Shown in pieces: positions 1-18,132 of a stretch of 64,000 nucleotides of DNA; within the stretch, counting starts at the first letter, position 1, and the number at the start of each line of letters is the position of its first letter. The stretch spans positions 283,835-347,834 of the forward strand of contig NW_004450459.1 of NCBI RefSeq assembly GCF_000321225.1, read 5' to 3'. The notes below the pieces were generated by a model. The model saw only the letters and a list, made by a program, of their open reading frames with translations, had not been told where the DNA came from and did no database searches. Source of the DNA: Odobenus rosmarus divergens. Lineage: Eukaryota > Chordata > Mammalia > Carnivora > Odobenidae. The position numbers and the translations under genes are program-made.

Positions 1-640
1 ATTAAAAAAACTAAAGCTCAGTAAGGTCGAATGATTTAAAATTACTTGGCTATATCAAGAAAGGATTATTAGATCTCTGGTTTCTAACCCTTTATCTCGT
101 TCGTTGTTATTTCGAGACCGAGCTGGAAACACTAAGGTAAACATCACTCGCACATAGGAAGCCTAACTGGCCATCCTTTTAGAAATCTTGTAAATCATTC
201 CTTAAATTGAATCCGCGAGAACAGCTGCTTCAGCTCTTTCCACAGTAACCAGAAGTTAGTAAACAGTGGCGACAGATTTCTTGAGTTCGGTGAGCACTTA
301 ATGAACTGACCTCGACCAGTTCTGCCTCAGCTCATTAAGGGTGAAATTTCACTATATCAGCCGCATTTTTGAGGGCTTTCCAAGGTGCCTATGATTCATG
401 TAAGTCGGGGTCGCAGGAATGTTCTGTGCGGGCCCTCACAGTGGGCGTCGGAGTCACAGAAACTGGTCTCCGGCATCCGGAAACGTGTGAGGAGATGCAG
501 AGGGAGCCAGAGGGCTTTCTTGCAACCTTTAAGTACAAGAGAGAAAAGCGGGGTTTTATTCAGGCACGGGAAAGAAATGAATTCGTAAATGAACACCGGG
601 AGGCCTACGTGGGGGAGGGGAAAGAAACGCGAGAAGAAAG
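1..640. other. 5' flank of HNRNPA3, no gene seen
   Basis: AT-rich to mixed DNA leading into the CpG island. No SINE, no convincing open frame and no RNA gene was recognised. The short frames from about 369 onward run into the CpG-rich promoter and look like chance. Confidence 0.6.
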
Positions 641-1007
641 AGAAAGGCTTTTTTTCCTCCGGTGACGAGCGGTCACAAGGCGTTCTCCCGACGTGGACGC
701 TCGCCATTGGCTGAGTCCGAGCTGGCGTCACCGCAGCAGCCCGAGCGCGAACGGCGGAAAGGGCGGCACCACACTGGAAGTTGGCGAGGCCCGCGCGCTC
801 CCGCAGCCCGGCCCGCCCCCGCTCCCCGCCGGCCAACCCGCTCGTCCATTCTCTCTTCGCGCCCAGTTGGCCACGCCCCATTCCCAACTCGCCCCTCCCC
901 CACCAGCACGGCGGCGCGCGGAAAGCGCGTCACGTGATAACTAGCCCCGCCTCTTCCTCTCGGTCCCATATTGAACTCGAGTTGGAAGAGGCGAGTCCGG
1001 TCTCAAA

Positions 1008-7013
<6,006 letters not shown>

Positions 7014-7464
7014 AAAAAATTCAGAAGAAAAGGGTAGGTATCTTTAAAATTTTATCATGATGATAAAGAATATGTGGAACTGTTCACTGAGTGTAATAAT
7101 TTTTTTATCCTGTATTATTCAACAGGCTACAGTTCTTAGCAGGAGAGAGAGCGAGGAGTTGTCAGGAAAGCTGCAGGTTACTTTGAGACAGTCGTCCCAA
7201 ATGCATTAGAGGAACTGTAAAAATCTGCCACAGAAGGAACGATGATCCATAGTCAGAAAAGTTACTGCAGCTTAAACAGGAAACCCTTCTTGTTCAGGAC
7301 TGTCATAGCCACAGTTTGCAAAAAGTGCAGCTATTGATTAATGCAATGTAGTGTCAATTAGATGTACATTCCTGAGGTCTTTTATCTGTTGTAGCTTTGT
7401 CTTTTTCTTTTTCTTTTCATTACATCAGGTATATTGCCCTGTAAATTGTGGTAGTGGTACCAGG

Positions 7465-7470
7465 AATAAA
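7465..7470 (+). terminator. HNRNPA3: HNRNPA3 proximal poly(A) signal
   Basis: Canonical AATAAA about 340 nt into the last exon. A TTTGTGTAG stretch at about 7500 could serve as the downstream U/GU-rich element. Confidence 0.65.
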
Positions 7471-8726
7471 AAATTAAGGAATTTTTAACTTTTCAATATT
7501 TGTGTAGTTCAGTTTTTCTACATTTTAGTACAGAAACTTTAACAAAATGCAGTTTTGAAGGTGTTTCCTTGTGAGTTAACAAGTAAAGAAGATCATTGTT
7601 AATTACTATTTTGTATGAATTTTGCTAAAGTTAACTGTAAAGAAACACCTGCTGACTTGCAGTTTAAGGGGAATCTATTCTCCGCATTTCCAAACCATGA
7701 AATGAATGGGCTCTGACATGTGGAGAGAATAGATATTTGTATGTTTGCAATGTGTGTTTTAGATAAATAGAATTGGGTATTTAAATTAGCATATTTGTGA
7801 ATTTAATAGCATTAAGATTTATCTTCAAATGAAAAAAAATCTCAAAATTCTTATTTGGTTTTTGTGCATTTTCTTTCAAAATGTAATCATATGATTTTAG
7901 TGTGTTAGTTTTGCTGAGTCCTAGCCGTGTTTAGAACATCTCCATTCTACATTCACCTTGGTCACATGTGAACTGCCATAGTTTTATTTGGGTGTAAAGA
8001 ATGTCTACTGCCCTCTGTTTAAAATCTGGAAAGGGGTAGTGGATGTTATCCCTTTCCCTTAAAAACCATTCTTAAAAACTTCAAAATACAGGACCACTAA
8101 GCCTGTTGTGTTTGAGCAAATTAGTGGCTATCCTTTTTTTTTTTCTTACTTTACAAAGCACAAGAGGCCCGTAAGTCTTCAGTTACTTTCCTTGGTTTAA
8201 TATATATATTTTTTTGATACAAGCTTTCAGAAGCAAGAGAATAAAAATCATGCATTGTTGGAACCCTTAACTGGCTGGCATGCTTTCCTGTTTTGTACCC
8301 TCTCTGTTTTATTGGATAAAACCAAGGACAGTCTAGATAAAATCCCAAATGACCTTACTGCAGTAGAAGTGTAGCACAGTTGCTTAGTACAAGCTTCTCA
8401 CTTCCCAGAGACCTGAACTCAAATTTGAATAGTCTTGAGTTCTTCTTGCTCACTCAAAATCCAAAAGAACACACTGTTATTCCATGTGTATGCTTGAACC
8501 TAAATCATGTTGGTATGAGTTAACAGTTTGGTTTGGAAGACCTTGGTTGAGAAGAGTTTCAGATAAGGTCATATATATAAACACCAATGTCTACTGTTTT
8601 GCGCCAGCTAGTGCTTACAATTTCATTCAAGCCCTAAGTTATGTGCTCTGCTGTTGTTCTTTCTTTGGCAGTTGAACGTTGAATTCGAGATTATTTTTGT
8701 TTTCAGAAGTACTAAGCAAAACAAGC

Positions 8727-8732
8727 AATAAA
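8727..8732 (+). terminator. HNRNPA3: candidate distal HNRNPA3 poly(A) signal
   Basis: AATAAA in CAAGCAATAAAAAGG, followed by TGTTTGAATATG about 25 nt on. Further AATAAA copies lie at 9109, 9500 and 10801, so the site used for a longer isoform is uncertain. Confidence 0.3.
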
Positions 8733-10493
8733 AAGGGGAATGGGGCGTGCTAGTGTTTGAATATGCTCTCTTGTTGCTCTAATTCTGTGCCTCTGTGCAT
8801 TATTAATATTTGGATGCATGCAATGCCAGCATGGAAATCGGTCTTCACAGATACTGCAGTTTTCCAGAAAACACTCACAAACCAATAAATGTAACAGACA
8901 ACATTCCATTTGTTAATGGACATATGTGAATAAGCAGCATAGAAAATAGGCTAATAATTAGAAAATGGTTAAGTCTTTAACAACTTCAAATGTGGTTATA
9001 TAAATGGACACTGTCAATGTTCATAACTTAAACCTGGGTACCTGGTCAAAGTACTGCTTGGGAAACATTAAAATTGAGCTAAATTGTCTCAAGTTCTTTT
9101 ATTCATATAATAAAGGTTGAAGGAATGGGGGAGATTAACATTTCCTGTTTCTATGTTTGTGGAATTGTTTGACACAACCTTGACAGTATCCTTTAATGGC
9201 ATATGAGGTTAATTGTGCTGTTAACAAACTTTTTATGTTCTGGAACTAGTTTAATAGTGAAAATATTTTCAGTAAGTTGATGTTTGCAACCTATAAGCAG
9301 GTGAAATCTGTGTATGTGACCTGTTTATAAGTTGTATTAGCTTAGTTCTTGTGAACAGTGTGGAAAAGTAAGCCATGAGGAGAGCGATTTAACCAGCTTT
9401 AAAAGGACCTAAGATGTGCATTTTAAGCACAGTCTGGATCAAAGGAGACTCACTAAGACAGGACTTCAGCAGCCTTTTGAGTATGGACAAGTCAGCATAA
9501 ATAAAGAATGACAAGGCAGCAGCAAGAGCTTCAACTACAGAGAAGTGAAGGCATAAGATACTATGGTGATAGTGAGCAACTTTCCAAAAGCTAGTTAAAT
9601 CTGCTTATTACAACTGAAATATCGAAGAAAGTCTAGCAGGAAGGAGCTCTTCGCCTTTTGGAACATCAATGAGAGATAGTTGCCACAGTCACTAGGTCTA
9701 GCATTTAGACCTGCGAGGAAGGGCAATAAGCATTAGGTAAGGCTTGAATTTGAATTTTTTCACTAATTAAAGAGTAATTTTTTGTAAAGCAAGGTAAGAG
9801 TAATCTTTTTGATTTGCAGGTTGAATGAGAACCCTACTTGCCTAAATGAGGAATGTCTTTCCTACCATCTTAAATACGAAGGTTTCTGGCTGGGTAAGGT
9901 TTGTAGCTCACAGTAAAAGCTGATGACACCATTTGTTTCCCTACAAAATACGTATTATATATTTTCAAACTATTAGGTACATCGGCAAAATTATTCAGCT
10001 GAACGCTTCGAAAACCACATCCAACACGTTTTAAACAGTTTTAGGCCCTGTAACAATCATGAGTATCTTGAGTCAGATGTGGCTCCATGTATACAATTCA
10101 TTCTTGGTGTCTTTAGGGTAAAGTTGAGTTTTGATAAGAGGAGTAAGGTAATAAGTATGATGCTTATAACAGAAGCATTGAGCTGCCAGTCCTCATTCTT
10201 TGAAAAACACCTTAGATGAACTTGCAAAATTGTCAGGTGTTAGAGATAGAAAAAATGGTCTTCATTCAGGTAGCCTCATAAATTGTCTTGCATATAAATT
10301 CAGGGAATTGAGTTAATAGGATACATTTTTGGTTCTTTTAGCCAGAAGTAGGGGCCTAATTATGCTAATGTTCCCTTTTTAGAAGATTTCCCAAAGAATA
10401 ATTAAAATACTACTCAGTTACTATTCATATCCGTTGGTGATCATAAGGGCTATTGCTGTCCCAAAAAGGGCCTATTAAAAATAAGAGATTTGA

Positions 10494-10570
10494 GGGGTAC
10501 CTGGCTGCCTCACTTGGTAGAGCATGCAACTCTTGCTTGGGTTTATGAGTTCAAGCACCACATTGGGCAA
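10494..10570 (+). mobile_element. truncated old Can-SINE
   Basis: Head GGGGTACCTGGCTGCCTCA with AGAGCATGCAACTCTTGC; ends before any tail. Confidence 0.7.
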
Positions 10571-12450
10571 ACACTGATGCAGTTCATTCAATAGGTTTAG
10601 TTTGCCAGAGTTTATTTTCAGGAAATGGTTGGCTTTGTTTCTGTACCTAATCAGATTAGGACTGGATTTCTACACAGAATGAAGTGTTGAAGAAGGTAAT
10701 AGCCTTTTAATTTTCTTTACAAAAGTGGTTTTAGTGTGGAATTAAGATAGGAAACATTTTTTAAAAGGCATTGTTCTTTAGTCCATCTTATTTCTTATGA
10801 AATAAAGTGATTTTATTTAAATGTAGTTCCACTGTCATTCCTGAAAAATGTGCTCTTCAGTCATAGCACCAGTAAAAAAAAGGAAGTTCTAAGGAGGGGG
10901 AAATGGTTGAGGCAAACTTTTCAACTGATCTTGTCAAGCCATCTCACATGTTACTGCTTCCCACGCTACATTTTTTCAAAAAAACCTGATACACACAAAT
11001 CTTGAAGAAAATTGGGTAATAAAGATCATTTATTAAGGATCTGAACAACTGAAATAAGCTTGTCTTTAATAAAGAGTTCCACTATGGAAGTCACAACTTG
11101 AAACATCTCTTAGTTAAGGACAGTATCTTGGGAGTTCCAATAATTGATGTCTCAAGTAGTTGAATAATTCGCAAGTTAATGCAGGGGTGATGTATAAGGA
11201 TTGTTAGCCTATATGATATTCAAGATTACTTTCAAATTTTGATGTTTTACCCTGATTTTTAAGACTTTAAGAGGTGGTCTGTAATGGATTCAAATGTTTC
11301 ATTTGTAGTATAATGAAATGTTTACAGAAAGATAACTTTTTCATTAAAATATTTTTAGAAATGTGTGTGTTGTTTGTTGCTTCACAGTGTTCATGTGATT
11401 TAAACACTAGAGGAATATTACATTAGTAAAATAACGGGAAACTTGGAATGATCCTTTACGTAGTTAGAGATTTATAGATTCTATTCTGTGGAAAACATAC
11501 ATGGCACTAGAAGTAGGTATGGAAAAGATAAATGGAAAGTCTATTAAAGGATGTAAGTTGAATACCAATAGGTGAGATGCTGGGTGACAAGTGAGGAATC
11601 TGAACTTTTGAGGGAAAATACAGTTAAGATTATGATAGGCCAGTGAAAGTTGGGAAGAAAGGGGTGGGGCTTCAGATGTTGGAAGAATTCCCCTTCGCCC
11701 CCAAAGTGGATTGGTTGAGTCCGGTGTGAGGGTGGGCTGGGAGGAAAAAGCATGAAATTTAGTCTTAACTGCAGTGTGGCATTTTAACCCAAATGTGATA
11801 ATATCAAAGTGATCAATTTGTAAAGTAGGGCTTTGAAGAATTGTGATTTTTAGGAAGATTTTACAATATACAAGTATTTAGATTCTTGGCATTAAGAACA
11901 GTTAGCATGTTAAATACTTGGGAGTTGAAGCCATGTGAGGAATTTTAGCTGTTAGGATATAGCAACACATTTTGCTTGATTACAACATGTATATGCAGTG
12001 GTTTCACATTATGTGCAGCTTTAAGTAATTTATAATCCTAGTTTAATACTAGAGTTCCAAAGTTGGCAAGAGTATATTTGCCTTTTTTCAGAATGAAAAT
12101 TTGAAATGTTCAGGCAACAAAAGATTGGAATCCTCCATGTATTCATAGACTTTATAATCTTGGAGATGAGTGTTTTCCAAAAATTGGACCTTGTTATGGT
12201 TGATATGTTAGGATTGTATGGAAAGTACAAAGGATTAAGAAGGGGTAAAGAGTAATAAAATACGCCATTTTTGCTTGATTTTTTTGAAAGACTGGCGATG
12301 ACATCAAACTACCTTTTAAGTGAAAGGTTAAGTGGACATCTACTGAAAGCTAGGAAATAGGAATTTGCCCAAGATAATTTATTGGTAAGTGTGGATAAAT
12401 ACAAGTACAAGGGTGCTGTCAGCTTAACTTTTAAGACACGAAATGGTTAA

Positions 12451-12620
12451 GGGCACCTGGGTGGCTCAGTCGTTAAGCATTTGCTTTCGGCTCAGGTGGT
12501 GATCCCAGGGTCCTGGGTTGGAGTCCCCTGTCAGGCTCCCTGCTCTGCGGGATGCCTGCTTCTCCCTCTCCCACTACTGCTTGTGTTCCCTCTCCTGCTG
12601 TGTGTCTGTCGAATAAATAA
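12451..12620 (+). mobile_element. Can-SINE
   Basis: GGGCACCTGGGTGGCTCAGT head and CGAATAAATAA tail. Confidence 0.9.
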
Positions 12621-13083
12621 GTGTAATGCTTAAGTGTCATCACATCCATGTATATAGCCATTATAATGGTTACAAGGGCCTGTAATCACAAAGATGAATC
12701 TCAGATGTTAACTAGTTACACCTGAGGTTAAAATACATCGTTAGTCTGCGTTGTTGACAGAAGTGTTGAATAAACTTTTGTCCTTTAAAATATGTACTTA
12801 TTGAACTGACAGGTGGTCTATTTGGATTTACTCTCATTTGTCTCCTACTCTTAACATCCTTAATAGGTATTGGAAAATGCAATTAGGGTTTTGTTTCTTA
12901 GTATCAAGTTTATCAGTAAAATACTTAAAACAACTTGTTTTGTGAGCTTGGGCAAGTTACTTGGGGTTTCTTTTTTATGCATGCTACACTTTGGCAGTTT
13001 GGTGGTGCCAACAGGCTCCTAAGAATGTTGGTTTCATATACATTAAATACGTAATTAAGCATTACATTGAAAATAGTAATCAA

Positions 13084-13213
13084 GGGGCACCTGGGTGGCT
13101 CGGTTGGGATCTGACTGACTTAAGCCCCGGTTGTGAGATAGAGCCCCATGTTGGGCTCTGTGCTGGGCTTGGAGCCTGCTTAAGATTCTCTCCCCCTCCC
13201 CTTCTCAAAAAAC
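13084..13213 (+). mobile_element. Can-SINE, shorter divergent form
   Basis: GGGGCACCTGGGTGGCTCGG head. Duplication AGTAATCAA flanks it. Confidence 0.85.
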
Positions 13214-13554
13214 AGTAATCAAAAAGTTTGGTTTCGTAACACATGCTTCAAGTATTAAATGAGGCTAGTGGGTCTGACTTCGGATTTTGAGGTTGTGATG
13301 CATAAATGGTATTTTGAAATAACGAATCTGTAAGGATTTTTAATAGTTTAAGCACTGAATACCATTGTGATTTGTTGTCTCTAATATAAAAGGAAATGTT
13401 AAGTTTCATTAAATGTTTAAAGTAATTGAGTTCAAAATTCTGACATTCTGTCCAGATTGTTTTTACCTAATTCCTTTTTTGTAAAATGGAGATATACCTA
13501 CCCTCATTAAATCTGAAGTTTAAATCTGATAATGGGCTTAAAGAACTTAATCTG

Positions 13555-13738
13555 GGGGCACCTGGGTGGCTCAGTCGTTAAGCGTCTGCCTTCAGCTCAG
13601 GTCATGATCCCAGCGTCCTGGGATCGAGCCCCGCGTCGGGTTCCTTGCTCCGCGGGAAGCCTGCTGCTCCCTCTCCAGCGCCCCCTGCTTGTGTTCCCTC
13701 TCTCGCTATGTCTTTGTCAAATAAAATCTTAAAAAAAA
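13555..13738 (+). mobile_element. Can-SINE
   Basis: Head, AGCGTCTGCCTTCAGCTC core and AATAAAATCTTAAAAAAAA tail are complete. Confidence 0.93.
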
Positions 13739-13858
13739 TCTGTTGTCTGGTCCATGGTCCCTAAAGATATTTTTGGTAATAATTATGGGTACCATCTTAA
13801 TATCTTCAGGCATAGTTAAAATTTTAATGGGTGACAAAGGTAATTATGCCAAGGTCGT

Positions 13859-14032
13859 TTTTTTTTGAAGATTTATTTGAGAGCAACAGAGACAACACGA
13901 GTGGGGAGGAGAGGGAGCAGCAGACTCCCCACTGAGCAGGGAGCCCAATTCAGGGCTCCATCCCAGCACCCTGGGATCATGACCTGAGCCAAAGGCAGAT
14001 GTTTAACCTTGACTGAGCCACCCAGGGGCCCC
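13859..14032 (-). mobile_element. Can-SINE
   Basis: Reverse copy ending GAGCCACCCAGGGGCCCC. Contains TTGACTGAGC, an ARE core lacking the preferred purine. Confidence 0.9.
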
Positions 14033-14160
14033 TGTTATTCCAATGTCTTAAGAGTTTTTTTCTCCACATACAGTGACAGTGTTTGAGGTCTTTAAATTTT
14101 TCTCCAGCTCTCAAAAAGTATAAAAAGTAACTTAAAACTGAACCTGTCCTGATAAGTTAT

Positions 14161-14341
14161 TTTTTAAGATTTTTATTATTTATTTGACACACACAGAGGG
14201 AACACAAGCAGGGGGAGTGGGAGAGGGAGAAGCAGGCTTCCCGCGGAGCAGGGAGCCTGATGCAGGACTCCATCCCAGGACCCTGGGATCATGACCTGAG
14301 CCGAAGGCAGACGCTTAACGACTGAGCCACCCAGGCGCCCC
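14161..14341 (-). mobile_element. Can-SINE
   Basis: Reverse full-length copy; duplication CCTGATAAGT. Confidence 0.93.
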
Positions 14342-14706
14342 CTGATAAGTATCTTTAGGAATGAGAAGTATTTTGTCTACGTTCTGAGGCTTAAGTATGG
14401 TTAGAGAAGTAGTGAAAGTTGAGCGGTAGCCACCCCTTCCTAAAAATCCTGGGCTTGAGAAATTTCAGCAAGAAAATGTTTCTTTACGTTAACAAATGTA
14501 GTATCGTTAAGATTTCTAAGAATGCTTGGTATACATCAGTGTAAAAGGCATAGGTACACATTTTAAAACTAGAAACTTGAGTTTGATGTTTAATAATTGG
14601 ATAGCCAAATTTAATCAGGACAGTAAGAAGCTCTAACTCAAGTCCAGATCAAGAGATGAAAACTTGGTTTCGTTTTTTTGTCATGAGGTTAAGATTTGCT
14701 ATATTT

Positions 14707-14900
14707 GGGGGCGCCTGGGTGGCTCAGTCGTTAAGCGTCTGCCTTCGGCTCAGGTCATGATCCCAGGGTCCTGGGATCGAGCCCCGCATCGGGCTCCCTG
14801 CTCAGTGGGAAGCCTACTTCTCCCTCTCCCACTCCCCCCGGCTTGTGTTCCCTGTCTCGCTGTGTCTGTCAAATAAATAAAATCTTTAAAAAAAAAAAAA
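14707..14900 (+). mobile_element. Can-SINE, near consensus
   Basis: GGGGGCGCCTGGGTGGCTCA through AATCTTTAAAAAAAAAAAA. Imperfect duplication TTGCTATATTTG / TTGCTGTATTTG. One of the better copies for subfamily assignment. Confidence 0.95.
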
Positions 14901-15301
14901 TTGCTGTATTTGAAAATTTGGTTTCTAATTCTGCATAGTGCAGTATGGTTAGTACTTCAAAGTAATTTTTTCAGGTACTGTACAGAACTATAGTTACTTA
15001 AATAACTCGTGCTATCTGGCTAGAAGTTTGTTCAGTCTGCCCGGTATTGTTTTTCACCCCTTGCCAGTGCCAGCCAATTCCAGGTGGTGCTGCTGGTTTC
15101 AAATTCATGCCACACCCCCAACACACACACACATCCCTATAATTTTGTCTAAGGGTGGGGCACTTAAGATCCGAGATTTTTTTTCTTGAGGTTAGAAAAA
15201 TGTCTCTAGGGATCTCACCATCACCACTTACAGAAGATACTTGACTGCATGAGAAAGGCCTGGGGCAGAATCTCAATGCCTATTAACATACATCCATTAA
15301 A

Positions 15302-15466
15302 TTTTTTTTTTTTTTTAAGATTTTATTTGACAGACACAGCGAGAGAGGGAACACAAGCAGGGGGAGTGGGAGAGGGAGAAGCCGGCTTCCCGCTGAGCAG
15401 GGAGCCTGATGCAGGACTCGATCCCAGGATCCCAGGATCATGACCTGAGCCGAAGGCAGACGCCCC
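15302..15466 (-). mobile_element. Can-SINE with internal deletion
   Basis: The copy runs normally to GGCAGACG and then jumps to CCCC, missing the TTAACGACTGAGCCACCCAG stretch. The CG pair at both deletion ends suggests microhomology-mediated loss. Confidence 0.88.
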
Positions 15467-15665
15467 TACTCCCATTAGTTCTTGAATTCATTTTCAACCC
15501 TGAGCTTTGTCATTCAATTCAAATTCTCTTAATCTGACTTTAGTTCCTTTCACTAGCAACTAAAAGTGATCCTAATTAACAAGGCTAATAAGGAAAATGA
15601 GAAAACACCATTTACAGAGTGCTTAATGAGCTAGGCACAGTACTTTTTGTGTAGTAACTCAAAAC

Positions 15666-15857
15666 TTTTTTTTTTAAGATTTTATTTATTTATTTGACAG
15701 AGACACAGTGAGAGAGGGAACCCAAGCAGGGGCAGTGGGAGGGAGAAGCAGGCTTCCCGCCGAGCAGGGAGCCTGATGTGGGGCTTGATCCCAGGACCCT
15801 GGGACCAGGACCTGAGCCGAAGGCAGACGCTTAACGACTGAGCCACCCAGACGCCCC
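15666..15857 (-). mobile_element. Can-SINE
   Basis: Complete reverse copy; duplication CTCAAAACTT. Confidence 0.93.
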
Positions 15858-16117
15858 TCAAAACTTCTTGCCCTACAGACAGGAAATGAGCCTGAGCGCT
15901 TTGAGTTACCGGAGGTCATTGTAGGAAAATGGCAGCAAGCCCAGCCAATCTGGTTATAGGGCCTGTGGACCTCTGCACTGTATCGCTCTTAATGGATTAA
16001 TAGGACTCTGTGAATAATCCACATGTAGTAAATTATTCTAAATGTAATTCTCAAGATAAATCTCCATTTCCCTACTTTAAATCAAAAGACAAACTGATTA
16101 GATGAAATAGTGAATCA

Positions 16118-16316
16118 GGGGCACCTGGGTGGCTCAGTTGGTTAAGCGACTGCCTTCAGCTCAGGTCATGATCCTGGAGTCCCGGGATTGAGTCCCGCAT
16201 CGGGCTCCCTGCTCCTTGGGAGCCTGCTTCTCCCTCTGCCTTTCTCTCTCTCTGCCTCTCTCTCTCTCTCTCTCTCTCATGAATAAATAAATCTTTAAAA
16301 AAAAAAATTAAAAAAA
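16118..16316 (+). mobile_element. Can-SINE with CT-rich dog-like tail
   Basis: CTGGAGTCCCGGGATTGAGT core, a TCTCTC tract and CATGAATAAATAAATC. This is nearer the dog SINEC form than neighbouring copies. Duplication AAATAGTGAA(A)TCA. Confidence 0.93.
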
Positions 16317-16998
16317 TAGTGAAATCAATGCTGTGAGTGGTCAATTGGACAGCCTGCAAATTTTCAAGAGTTTTGTGGGGCCTTAATTTTTTATGTTTAA
16401 TCTCTCGATACGTCCTAAAGTGAACGGACTTTCCCACCTAGACTTCCCTTCTCACCAGTCTTCATCTCAGGGCAACTCAGTTCTTAGGCTGTTCAAGTCC
16501 TTGACTCCACCTTCACCCAACATCCATTTTGTCAGAAAATTCTTAGTTTTACCTTTGAAACCTGTAGAATCCAGTGCCTTATTCCTATCACCACCCTAGA
16601 CTAAGACAACACTATCCCTCCCATGTATTTCAGAGCTTCCCCATTTGTCTGACTGCTCCCATCTTAACCCTCTAGACTATTTTCAACACACAAGGCTAAG
16701 GAAATTTAAAAATCAGATGTTACTACTTAACACCTATAGCTCCCCATTTTGCTAGGTAAAAGCCAAAGCCGTCAGGACAGTGTAACAAGGTTCTGTGCCA
16801 TGTTCCACTCTACCTGCCCTGCTTTCCCCCGCCCCCTTCATTTTCAGCCGTGTAGTCCTTGTTCTGTCTCAAATAGACTTCAGAGCCTTTGGACTTGTGT
16901 GTCTTGTCTGCAGTAGTCTTTTTAGCTAATAGAATGGGTCTCCCACATCTTCAGATGTTGCCATCTCAGTAAGGCTTTTCCTGTTTGCAACCCTATTT

Positions 16999-17148
16999 AT
17001 TCTAGCATGGGGGCAGAGGGAGAGAGAATCTTAAGTAGGCTCCAAGCCCAGTGCAGAGCCTGACATGGGGCTTTATCTCATGACCCTGAGATCATGACCT
17101 GAGCCAAAATAGTGTCGGATGCTAATCGACTGAGCCACCCACGTGCCC
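16999..17148 (-). mobile_element. old Can-SINE
   Basis: Divergent reverse copy ending CTGAGCCACCCACGTGCCC; duplication GCAACCCTATTT. Confidence 0.8.
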
Positions 17149-17448
17149 TGGCAACCCTATTTTAAATTGCAATGCTTCCTTTCTACTGGCCATCCCAATC
17201 CTGGCATGTGTAAGGTTTGCTGTCTTCAATTCCAGGAGAACAGTGATTTCCATTGTGTCCTTTGTACTTTAAAAAATATCTAGCACATGGTAGGCATACA
17301 TGTACTGATGTGAGTAAACTGAATCAATGTTTTCATGTCAACATATAGTATCTTCCTTGGTTGAGATGTACTTGCTATTGAAGAGATAAAATATCTTCTT
17401 GATATACTTGGTATCTCTGGGATAAAATTTAGTACAAAATGCTTTTCA

Positions 17449-17640
17449 GGGGCGCCTGGGTGGCTGTCGTTAAGCGTCTGCCTTCGCTCAGGTCATGATC
17501 CCAGGGTTCTGGGATCGAGCCCCGCATCGGGCTCCCTGCTCTGCGGGAAGCCTGCTTCTCCCTCTCCCACTCCCCCTGCTTGTGTTCCCTCTCTCGCTGT
17601 GTCTCTGTCAAATAAGTAAATAAAATCTTAAAAAAAAAAA
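17449..17640 (+). mobile_element. Can-SINE just beyond the NFE2L2 3' end
   Basis: Near-consensus forward copy with a small deletion in CTCAG (GGTGGCTGTCGTTAAGC). Duplication AATGCTTTTCA. Confidence 0.93.
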
Positions 17641-17766
17641 ATGCTTTTCATATTTTCAGTGAATGAAAACATTCTGAAAATGCAAAATACTTAAATATGT
17701 TGTGTTGTTATGGAAAAGTGAATAAACTCGAATGAATTCCAAAGAAATTAACAGTCATAATACTCC

Positions 17767-17772
17767 TTTATT
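17767..17772 (-). terminator. NFE2L2: NFE2L2 poly(A) signal
   Basis: AATAAA on the minus strand in GGTACTAATAAAGGAGTA. Cleavage is expected roughly 15-25 nt further, around 17745-17755. Confidence 0.85.
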
Positions 17773-17847
17773 AGTACCAGCTTTTTAACTAAATTGGTTT
17801 TTGCCAGAGCTAAACAATTTAATATAAAAAAATGCCTTTTTTGTTCA

Positions 17848-17855
17848 TACAGTAT
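17848..17855 (-). promoter_or_regulatory. NFE2L2: miR-144 seed match (8-mer)
   Basis: Minus-strand ATACTGTA, complementary to the miR-144-3p seed including the A opposite position 1. A second 7-mer ATACTGT lies at 17942-17948. miR-144 repression of NRF2 is known in human cells. Confidence 0.55.
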
Positions 17856-18116
17856 TTATAAAAAAGTACATAGTGGTTAGTTTTGCAACAATTTGCTTTT
17901 AGCCAGATATCATATAAATGAACGTAACAAATGAGATAAGAACAGTATAAATAAGAAGTTTTTGTAGTATTTACACTTATACAGAAACTAGCCCAAATGG
18001 TGTTCTAAGAAATTAAGTTTGCAGTTAAAGTGAAACTACTGATTCAGCATACTGATGACTTATTTTAATGCTTTTTAAAGTTCATATTATCTTCTATACT
18101 AGTTTTGACTATAATT

Positions 18117-18124
18117 TTGCATAG
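18117..18124 (-). promoter_or_regulatory. NFE2L2: miR-153 seed match
   Basis: Minus-strand CTATGCAA, fully complementary to the miR-153-3p 5' end (TTGCATAG). Confidence 0.55.
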
Positions 18125-18132
18125 AATTACTT

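Larger units (their letters stand above)
7126..10490 (+). other. HNRNPA3: HNRNPA3 3' UTR exon and downstream SINE-free tract
   Basis: Acceptor TTCAACAG at 7118-7125 joins the UTR exon ending at 7033. The stop codon is only 20 nt upstream of that junction, under the roughly 50-nt threshold for nonsense-mediated decay. The sequence up to about 7490 resembles the family's 3' UTR. How far the transcript runs past the first poly(A) signal cannot be told from sequence. Open frames here are short and unconvincing. Confidence 0.7.
10571..17749. other. HNRNPA3-NFE2L2 intergenic interval
   Basis: Separates the two convergent genes. Apart from the SINEs listed individually it holds unique AT-rich DNA. 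No open frame here resembles a protein I recognise, and no RNA gene was seen. Confidence 0.6.

Noticed and set aside
13084..14900. Repeated similar sequences as a CRISPR-like or tandem array
   Set aside because: They are dispersed Can-SINEs with individual target duplications; a mammalian nuclear genome has no CRISPR.
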